Shown here: positions 55,640-64,000 of the stretch, piece after piece | Layout: the number at the start of each line of letters is the position of its first letter | Numbering within the stretch: position 1 is the stretch's first letter | From: Lepas anatifera | Taxonomy: Eukaryota > Arthropoda > Thecostraca > Lepadidae | Length of the DNA: 64,000 bases | Direction of reading: 5' to 3' | Assembly (NCBI GenBank): GCA_034440635.1 | Contig: JAOTON010002068.1 | Coordinates: 65,001 to 129,000 of the forward strand | Position numbers and translations under genes: made by a program | The notes under the pieces: generated by a model | Seen by the model: the letters and a program-made list of their open reading frames with translations, nothing else | Told to the model about the DNA's origin: nothing | Databases searched by the model: none

Positions 55640-56640
55640 ACGGGGAGTACCATCATTTCCCTTACCCTTACAAACGTCGCAAAGAAAAAAGCAGACCCAG
55701 AAGGCTATCGCCCCATTTGGCTTATTATCTGTGCTAGCAAGCTTGTCGAGTGCATGGTTAAGGTGAAACTGCACGACATTCTTCAAGAGAAACTTGATGC
55801 AATGCAATCAGGTTTCCTGGAAGGGTGAGCCACCACTGCCAATCTGATCAAACTGGTTAGTGACATCCGAAATGGCTTCTGCAGGAAGCAAGTAACAATA
55901 GCTGCATTTTTAGATACTAAATCGGATATTGATCGTGTACAAAAACACACCCTTTTGAACAAACGAAGAAAACTGGAAGTCCATGACCATCTTGTTAAAT
56001 TCATCGAAACCTTCCTCGGGGCGAGAAATTTAAAGTCCGCTGCGGAACCAGCAATTCTTGCCTGACATCCCAGGACCAAGGCATATCCCAGGGCAGCGTT
56101 CTATCTCCAACCCTCTTTCTAGTCAAGGTCAACGATCTCTTCGCCAAAAAACTACCGCCTCGAATAAACAACTCCCTGTTTTCGGATGATGTCGCTATTG
56201 ATAAGTTCACTCCAATAAACACCAGGCGGTACAGATAAACAGCATTCCAGAAAGCTACTATCCACTTCCAAGATAGTCTAGACGACAGTCAACATTGGTA
56301 ACATTCAATGGGTCTACCACTCTCGGTAGAAAAATCAACGCTGATTGTCTTGGCCAAGGCGCACGACAGACACTAAAATCCTCGGCTCGAAATCCGTCAA
56401 GAGATATCCCAAAAAGTGTCAACATCCTCCACATGTTCGCCGGAACAGAGCATGGTGGGGATAGTACAACCCTGGTCTCCGAGTCTTTAAAAAAGCTCTC
56501 CGAGTCTTTTTCGGCCCATTCTCGAATATAGCTCATTCGTTTTTGACTCAACGAACAAAACCAATTAACCAAGGCCAGGGCGCATACAAAACGCAGGTAT
56601 CCGAGTAGCCGCAGGCGAGCTAAAAGAATCCCCATCACCA
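55640..56640 (+). pseudogene. Heavily decayed non-LTR reverse transcriptase
   Basis: Translating 55675 onward gives a GYRPI-type start, a KLVE block, a QSGF block, then AAFLDTKSDIDRVQ (palm Asp region), FIETFLGAR and remnants of the PQGS and FADD motifs in shifted frames (near 56090-56110 and 56180). At least four stops or shifts interrupt it. This order matches Jockey/RTE-like LINEs. No boundary or tail is resolved. It is older than the LINEs at 21.7 and 26.2 kb. Confidence 0.7.
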
Positions 56641-57480
56641 GTTTGTTAAAGACAGCGGACTATGCTCAATTTTTCACGGAATTAGCATTGCGTCGATCGC
56701 AACGATCTGTTTTTTCCAATGAACCTGCCTCACGTTTGATGCCACTTTGTGTGCACTCACTCACTTGGTACAGATCAGGGAGCTGCTGTTCACTAGCTGA
56801 ACTTTTCACAAAAAAAAACTTTTTCGTGCACCTAATCAATGAAACTCATAAGTTCCAATGCTGCATCAGCTATTAGCAGGTCTACCAGCGTTTCTACACT
56901 AATTCGCACCTCCATGTTCTCAGTATCCAGTCAAAAGCTCAAATCAAGATAAAAAGAACATGCAACCAGTACATGTGCGTGCTATGACACTCTTTTCCCT
57001 GGTGCCATTTGAAGTGACCTTTGCAAACAAGGAAGGGTTAATTTGCGTATCTCGGGTCTCACCACATCATGTGGTCGGACAAAGGCCTCTGCACATACTA
57101 GCTGCGATTCTACGGACGGTCACTGGGCATGCTGGTGTACTGAGATATCTATCAAAAGCTGGGTTTCTCCATCCTGTAACCAATGCACATATTTTATTAG
57201 TTATTATTGCACTTAACACAACTTATTAACGAAAGCAATCAACGGCAATAAGTCAACAAATCCAGTGGACAAGCAATGTCAACAACAAGTAACCATTTAA
57301 ATCATTGTAACCAATGCACTGCACTTTCGCCGTGGCCCGGCCCACCTCCCTCCAAGCCTCCAGGCATATCTCGCCGACGGCCGCCGCCCCCGACCAGCAG
57401 CGCGCGCGACACCCTTGTATAATATGTCGCCACCAGGGACGCCGGATTCAATTTTCGAGCGAGTGTGCAAGATTTTCGGA
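56641..57480. other. Intronic DNA, no recognised gene
   Basis: AT-rich until about 57320, then a GC-rich block (57330-57480). Frames there on both strands mirror each other and carry no domain. Confidence 0.3.
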
Positions 57481-57483
57481 AGT

Positions 57484-58215
57484 GGGCGCCTTCCTCCCCA
57501 GAAGACACCTTTGATATCCAAAGGAAACGCCTTTACTATCCAAGGGGGGCGCCTTTGATCTGTGTGGGTGTGTGGGGGCGGGCGCCTTTTGCTATCCAGG
57601 GGGCTCCTTTTCTGACCAGGGGGTGCCTTGTTATCCAGGGATGCCGTCGCTCTTCTTGGTGGGCGCCTTTTGCTGACCAGGGGGCGCCTGTGCTAACCAA
57701 GGGGCGCGTATGCTATCCAAGGGTGCCATTGCTCTTCTTGGGGGAAGGGCACCTTTTGCTGTCCAGGAAGCGCCTCTGCTGTCCAGGGGTGCCTTTGCTA
57801 ACCAAGGGCACCTATGCTATCCAGAAGGGAGGCTTTGCTCTGTAGAGGGGAAGGCACCTGTTCTATGCAGAGGTGATGCCTTTGCTCTTTGAGGGAGGGG
57901 TTTTCTGTCTAGGGGCGTTTTTTCTCTGAGAGCGCCTTTTCATCCAACGGGCACCTACCCTATCCCGGGGTGCTTTTGCTCTGAGGGGGCGCCTGTGCTA
58001 TCCAGGGGCGCCGTTACTCTTCGTTGGGGGCCGCCATTTTCTGTCCAAGGGGCGCCGATGTTATCCAGGAGCGCCGTTACTCTTCTAAGGGGGTTGGGGC
58101 GCCTTTTTCTGTCAATGAGGCCTCTACTGTCTAGGGGACACCTTTGCTATCCAGAGTGGTGCCTATTTACTCTTCATGGGGCGGTTTTGATATCAAGGGG
58201 TGCCGTTCATATTTG
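57484..58215 (+). repeat. Degenerate GGGCGCCTTTGCTATCCAG minisatellite
   Basis: About 25-30 loosely matching units of roughly 20-30 bp built on G(G)GGCGCC-TTTGCT-nTCCA, spanning 0.7 kb. Unit order and length are irregular. It recalls the GGCGCC-rich filler inside the hAT-type MITEs at 51717 and in the inverted duplication, suggesting expansion of MITE interior sequence. Confidence 0.85.
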
Positions 58216-59955
58216 AAACAAAGGATTTTATTTTATACAAAGGGTCTTACCTCTTCAGGTAGGCGGTATTCAGGTCTGATTTTCTCTTGACCGGCCGCGG
58301 GCACCAGCCAAATCTGGGGGTGCCGCTCAAATCCGGGGGGGTGGCCTCCCCAGACCAAGTCAAAACCGGGTGTGCAAAAATATACTTTTGCACACTCAAT
58401 TATTTCAGGGCGTGCAACTGCACGCCCTGCCCCCGGAATCCGCTGTACCTGGTCACCACCACCAATGCCGCAGTGTGACGCAGCTGAAACTTGCAGGGCA
58501 GGTAGACTATACATCTTGCCATAGTAATTTCAGGGTTGGGCAAGCTATGCAATTTTTTGTATGCCTATCGACAATTGACATGGTCTTAAAACGTATGTGA
58601 AAAGAACATGGTACATACTTTGTTATCCAAATTTAATTTCATCGATGACTGGAAAAAGCTGCAAAATCACATTTTTAATGCCTTAAGATTTCTAATGAAC
58701 TCTGGTTTGTCCCATCTTGTACGTTTTCTAGGCCAAGAATAAGGCGCATAAAATGAGCACTGCTCTCGGCATTTGTCGTGTTGCGTGGCGAGGGATTCAA
58801 AGGCAACAGTTTGATGCCTTGTCGTGCCGATTTCAAAGTTTTGTTTTGACTTGACATTTCTTGACACTAAGATCAGTTTACTACTAGTTGCAAATATCAA
58901 GATCAGATTAAAAAATAGTCGAAAATTTGAATAATGTCCACATTTTGCCCTCCCTTTGAACACTGCGTTGGTGCGTCGTTAAAGTAGCGTTCCACTTTTA
59001 TAATGGGTTTTAAGCTGAAATAGCAGTTTTGTAGATCGTGTGGAGAAACCGCTATTAGCATATTGTATTTCACCGAAAGCTCTCTGTTAAAAATTTCCGC
59101 ACGTTTTTAAGTTCAAAGAAGAGGGTTTGCTAGTTACTACCCTATCTCAAATCATGAAAGAATCCCTTTCCATCTGGCAGCGCATGTAACGTGATAAATG
59201 TCAACAAATGACATGGCCACACAACCTTACATGTCGTAACCCACCGCAAGCTGTCAGATTCGTGATTACCAGAGATGCTTGGGTCAACCCAGCGTAGGAA
59301 GACAAGAGGTGATATCTTTGTCTTAAGTGATTATGGCTTGAAACAAGATGTCGTTTCCTGATTTTCAGACTTATTTTGTCCATATATTGTCCTTTATAGA
59401 ATTTCGACAAATTGGCATTTTCCCTTTCAGCCCGAAGTTATGTATTATTGGAAGAAATTTAAATCGATCAGTGGCGACTTTTCATTAAGAGTATCGGTAA
59501 CTCGAAAGGCTCCAATGTGTCGGACAAAAACAATCACTGCATGGTAACTTGATCAAGACAGCGATCCTATAAGTCAAAATTACACAGTCTTAGACATTTT
59601 TTTCTTAACAATAGACTATTTCGAGACAGATAAATAACTTAAGAACTAATAAATTCGAGGGGAGAAATGAAGAGGAAAGGTAAACTAGCTTCACACAGCC
59701 ATTTCTCTGCTTTGTAGCTAGCGGCTTGAACCCTGTAATCAACAATCTTCCACCCAACGAAACAAAGCCCAACAGCTCATACTTCTTCCAATTCGACCGG
59801 AATTTGAGGAGGAATCTGCACTGAGTCCCAAATTTTGCCAGTCACATATAGGCTTCAGCTTAAATGGAGAAGAGGGTTCTCTTCGTACAAGTTACGTTCA
59901 AATGGAAAATTTAGACAAAAAGCAGAGACTGAGGCAGTTTTGGAGATTTGCATAC
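58216..59955. other. Intronic DNA with short palindromes
   Basis: Two small inverted repeats, GTGCAAAAATATACTTTTGCAC (58372-58393, split arms of 9) and AGGGCGTGCA/TGCACGCCCT (58408-58429), sit close together. No gene is recognised; 58667-58963 (minus) has no domain. Confidence 0.4.
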
Positions 59956-60070
59956 CTCCCTCTTCAGTGGTGACGACGACGGTGGTGGCGGGTCCCACGC
60001 CAGCAGGGTTCTCCACTTGCAGAGACACCAGGTACTGGGTAAATGGCCGCAGACCAGATATAGTGTGACT
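59956..60070 (-). CDS. FN3 receptor exon: C-terminal half of an FN3 domain
   Basis: A 115-bp minus-strand exon, acceptor CTGCTTTCAG|AGTC (good pyrimidine tract) and donor GAGGGAG|GTATGC. It encodes SHTISGLRPFTQYLVSLQV, then ENPAGVGPATTVVVTTEEG: the L-R-P-F-T-x-Y strand, the N-x-A/G-x-G turn and the final strand of FN3. It ends in phase 1, matching the start of 10037-9846. It belongs to the extracellular part of the same receptor. No further upstream exon was recognised between 60071 and 64000, so the preceding exon is either unrecognised or beyond the right edge. Confidence 0.85.
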
Positions 60071-62444
60071 CTGAAAGCAGAGACCTTGTCAGAGGACTGC
60101 CGTCCCCTTACCATACCGGACTATATCAATCCTAAACAAGGGAATGGGGATAAATAATCTGAATGCAACTTATTCGTGATACTTACAGAAATGCGATAGC
60201 ATCGTAACTCATAAGCTACAATATTGATATGATAAAAAAACTTCTTCAATTTAAGGGTGCGTTATCAATGTTAACTCTATGGGAGCATATTTCGTGAAAT
60301 ATCTTGTAAAGTAACGTGGCTATCGTCGTGATTTTTTCACCAGAAGTAGCTAACAAGCGTATCGTTACGGCAGATGTTTTTCAAGCCTGGTGCATTTCTT
60401 GTTTTTGTACAATTTGACTTTCTTTTCCAAATTTCTCAAACTTAAAGTTTGAATAACTTTTCACATGATATAATCATTGAAACAGGGTGGGTGGGCTTAT
60501 GTTCTAGGAGCAAGTCTCCACAACTCTGTTGTTGTACTTTTTTTAATTTTTGCCTTATAAGAAAGATATGAGAAGCTGAAATTTGAAAGCGTTTTCCAAA
60601 AATTCAGGGTAAAAATCGGAAAAACGTAAACAACAGAGTTTTGCGGCTATCTGCTCTATACAATTTCTATACAGAATCAAAACCAAAAAAGGCTCGGCGA
60701 AAAAGTAATTTCAAGTTTTATAAAACTTTCCCAATAGATGGCACTGGCAGTACCGGATTCGCATGAGTTGCCGCTGTGGCAGGTCTGTTCATTCATGCTT
60801 TGGTGAATGGGACGGGAGCAGTGGCATAGCCAGAAATTCATCAAGGTAGTTGATAGCAGAATATCTGCAGTTTGAAGTCAAAGTGAATACATTCACGAAC
60901 GTGGATAGGAAATATTGAACAAATCATCGCTTGGATACACAAACAGCACACACGATATTTTTTATTTATTTTTTTTATTACACATCTTCAGCCAACATTT
61001 TTTTCCTTCACTTTCACTCGCCTGGGCGCCGCTTCTGCCGTTGCCCTACTCGTCCTTCGATTCCCGACTGCGGCTCTTGTCGGTTGGACCGTGGTCCGCT
61101 CCTCCCCCTGCCATGTGTTTGTCCCTGGCCCTGGTCTCGGGTCTGGCCGGGGCTCTGCGGTACCGTTTTCGCTGCGACGCAGTTTGGCGCCGGATCTGTT
61201 TAGGCCACCCCCGCAGGTTATTCTGTCCGTTAAGGTCTGTGTACTGTGTACAAATAAACGTATGGTTGTAAAAGGAGAGCCTATAGCCTGGTCACCCCTG
61301 GCCACGCCACTGGCACACGGACACCTGTTTACCAGCGTGACCGGTGCCTCTGCGCCCCGGGCGCGCGCCAGTCACGTGGCAGCCGACTGGGGACATGATC
61401 CAGCTGCTCAGGCCCTGCTGAGTGGACAAGGACGTCTCATTGAGCAGTGCCGGATCTAGCCGGTCGGTTTCGGGGGCAAGCCAAAGTCGCAACAAAAAAC
61501 GTCACGATGTGAAAAATGTTGCTGCAATATAACTTGACGGTAAGTTTTGGGGATATCCAAGGCAAAAGGCAAAGAAAACCGTGACGGGGTGATACATATA
61601 CGCACAAGATGGTTGGTTTTTGTTATCCATGGTCCAATGTTTACAATAAAGTTGACTGGTTCTGTTTGAAGTTTAGAGTTAAAGGAACAAAAATCTCGCT
61701 TATGAACTCAAGAGGAGTCGGGGCAAAACGAAGGTCGATCGCTGTGTGTGTGTGTGGGGGAGGGGGCAAAGGCGTAGTTTACTGCGATACTCCAAGCTTT
61801 TCCGTTGGGGGGGGGGTTAAATGCCTTTTTGTCCCTCCCTTCTGGATCAGCCACAGCCATAGAGTTTACATGGACTTTGACTACGGTGTTTTCAAATCAA
61901 GTTTTGATATAGGGGAATATGAAGGCATTGAAAAAACAATGGGATTTACCCTGACTAATATTACATGATCCCGGGCATCAAAACTGGTTCGGTTTTTACC
62001 ACCCCTACATTCAAGGTGTTCTCTCATTTGATCGATAATCTAAACAAGCGAGAGGTCAGCTACAATGATGTGTCAATGAGTTTTTGTGTTTGAAAAACTG
62101 CCAGGAATCTATAAGGGTGCCTCGTACCTCCTCGTACCCAGAAGTGAAATCTAGCAGCTAATGTTTCATCATTTTAAGTCAGCCTAACAATTTGCTGTCC
62201 CTCAAAAACCATGGTCAGTGCTTTTACAATCACCAAACTGAGCTCGAAAACATCAGAATTTACCCGACCAATTATCCAATCATAATTGATGATATTTCGG
62301 TAACTTCTGTATTCCATTACCCAGAGAAATAGCAACTTTTCTTATAAAATAATATTGTGGTAATGAGACGAAAATAGCTGATTCGGGCTTGCAAGCGTTC
62401 CCCAGAAAAAGATATGGGAATTTTAGAATGACTAAACAACCAGG

Positions 62445-62480
<36 letters not shown>

Positions 62481-64000
62481 AGACAAAAAGTTAGACGGGA
62501 GCGTTTACCTGTACAGGGGAGCCTTGCTCAGGGGGTGATTTTTAGTTCGGAAACAGCCGAAGCGTAGGCCATAGCAAAATTCGGATTTTTTAATGGGACT
62601 GGTGTTTTAAATCAAAACAACTATGTATTATTTTTGTGCTATAAAACACCATAAATAGTATAAAACAATTTTGAAATTGGGTAGGAGTAAGAAATTGGGA
62701 CAACACTTTTCCGTTATCACACATTTGTATTTCCTAAGAAGCAGGGGCGCTGCCACGGAATTTTCGCAGAGAGACGGACCCAGGCTGCTGCTGACCGGAG
62801 TGGCGAATTTTGAGCATATTCGGTACCTGACAGCATTAATGACAATTGACCCAAAAATTTTTGGGGGGACATCCCCCTGGTTGGCGAACAGGGGAGACGC
62901 GTCCCCCCCGCTTCCGGCGCCCATGCTTAAAGTCTCATTAAAGACATGAATGGAGCTGTGCGAATTCTACCTGGATTTTTAGTTTACGATTGCTGTAATT
63001 ATCTAATTATGTGACTGACTAATAAATCATAGCATGATCAGAGGGACTGAGGATCATACTGAGCCGATGGCTTCCACATGGTGTTATGTTTTGAACCCCA
63101 AAACAGTCACTTATGTGCAGACCCTAGTCTGTCACCGTCATGGATGCGGTTTTATGCCTATGCAACAATACCAGAAATCACAAATCTCCCGATGTGATAC
63201 TTGTTCCAATTTGTTCCATAGATCCGACGGGTGGAGTTTATTGTTCATGGCATCCAAAGAAGATTTAGCACAGAGTCGTAATTTGTAAAATGCATTCCTG
63301 CGTTCACTTCCTTGCTGTTGCTCGGAAGCTCATTCCGTCCTGTGACCACATTTCAATCACGTCCTTTCTTTCAAGTCTTACGTTCTCTTGTGGACCAGTG
63401 AGGGTAACTAAAAGGCTGAAATCACACACAGAGCCTCTGCTGAGGCTATGCCACTTCACTTCCAGCAAAAATTTATATTTCGTTTTTAACGGATTTGGGG
63501 CACAAGGGAATATTCTAGCGTAATACTGGGAGCAAAAATGGACACAAATCTGGTTAGCTTTCAATTTTTTAATGGAAAATGTAGTGTCAGAGTTGGAAGC
63601 TGAAGATTTATGGTCCCCATCACTTTCTGGCCAGTTGCGACCTGTCTGGCCGACGCTGGATGGCGCACACCGTTCTGCAGCTGGAAAATGTGAGCCTTCA
63701 TGAATCTACTAACATATGAAATGTTGCTGAGTTGGTGTTTTGATGACCAATATGACTTTATAGTTTGCACACTTTTGTTTAAAAATGAGTACCCCCGAAA
63801 ATGTTTAATTATTTGGTTCATTTTAGACATCCGTTCAAAATTTCGTCGCAATCAGGTCACAGTCTACCGTCGAAAATCAGCCTGATGTAAATGTTGCATA
63901 TTTGCAGCTCATCAAAAATCGTACCGGAAAGCTACGTGGGTATATTTTCGAAATAATATTGACAGAATAGAGCATTCTAAATATACTCTAAGTACAAAGG
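60071..64000. other. Upstream intron, mostly non-coding
   Basis: Contains a GC-rich patch (61020-61210) ending in a polyadenylation-like AATAAA at 61253, a hAT-related dispersed repeat (about 61440-61850, homologous to 20660-21020), a short (GA)n at 62450-62474, and a GGGGCGCTGCCACGG...GGGGGGAC segment (62744-62920). Frames at 63304-63564 (minus) and 63034-63288 (plus) look protein-like in composition but are not recognised. Confidence 0.35.

Larger units (their letters stand above)
10038..59955 (-). other. Giant intron (about 49.9 kb) of the FN3 receptor gene
   Basis: The exon 60070-59956 ends in phase 1 with TTEEG plus G; the exon 10037-9846 begins TG CCG GAC. Together they give a Val codon in the linker TTEEG-V-PDAPRN, exactly what separates two FN3 domains. 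No other FN3-like coding was found between them on the minus strand. The intron holds the two LINEs, the Penelope-like element, the MITEs, the foldback structures and a THAP exon on the opposite strand. A skipped or alternative exon inside cannot be excluded. Confidence 0.7.

Noticed and set aside
63304..63564. Possible exon with protein-like composition on the minus strand
   Set aside because: No recognised domain, and splice sites could not be placed with confidence; it does not continue the FN3 reading.

Overview
The window looks like a repeat-rich arthropod nuclear genome, possibly crustacean. The evidence is a (TTAGG)n array, the arthropod telomere motif, at 36.9-37.6 kb; GC-rich fibronectin exons with GT-AG junctions; a THAP-domain exon; and many TTAA-target and hAT-type transposons. 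No bacterial, organellar or CRISPR-like organisation is visible. The species cannot be fixed from the sequence alone.

The host gene is a cell-surface receptor with fibronectin type III (FN3) repeats on the minus strand. Four exons are seen, in transcript order 60070-59956, 10037-9846, 9679-9405 and 8874-8594. Codon phases match at all three junctions, and the joined reading gives continuous FN3 folds followed by one transmembrane helix. The first two visible exons therefore appear to be separated by a single intron of about 49.9 kb, so most of the window is intron. The cytoplasmic part would lie beyond the left edge. The best family guess is a receptor tyrosine phosphatase of the PTP99A/LAR type, but no phosphatase exon is in view.

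The intron and flanks are packed with mobile DNA. From left to right: a hAT MITE with target duplication (674-958); a three-level nest of TTAA MITE, 2.5-kb foldback element and tRNA-like SINE (2690-5963); an 843-bp TTAA MITE (6840-7682); a 340-bp (AG)n tract touching an exon; a 145-bp tandem duplication (13.4 kb); two TTAA MITEs side by side (14.1-15.4 kb); a large inverted duplication (16.3-19.8 kb); a decayed Jockey/CR1-like LINE (21.7-23.7 kb, minus); and a nearly full-length Tx1/L1-like LINE (26.2-31.7 kb, minus) abutting a tRNA-like sequence. Then come ancient tandem repeats (32.7-33.3 and 34.1-34.8 kb); a head-to-head telomere-like palindrome (36.7-37.8 kb); a Penelope-like element with 14-bp target duplication and an inverted 5' fragment (39.2-43.2 kb); further TTAA MITEs (43.3-45.7, 49.0-49.8 and 52.7-53.7 kb); a THAP exon (48.6 kb, plus); a decayed LINE fragment (55.6-56.6 kb); and a GGCGCC-rich minisatellite (57.5-58.2 kb).

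Three observations stand out. First, the 50-kb intron is inferred from phase-matched exons. Second, the TTAA MITE family carries repeated AGGTCA nuclear-receptor half-sites, including a perfect DR4. Third, the TTAGG/TCAGG/TTGGG arrays form an inverted, fusion-like structure.
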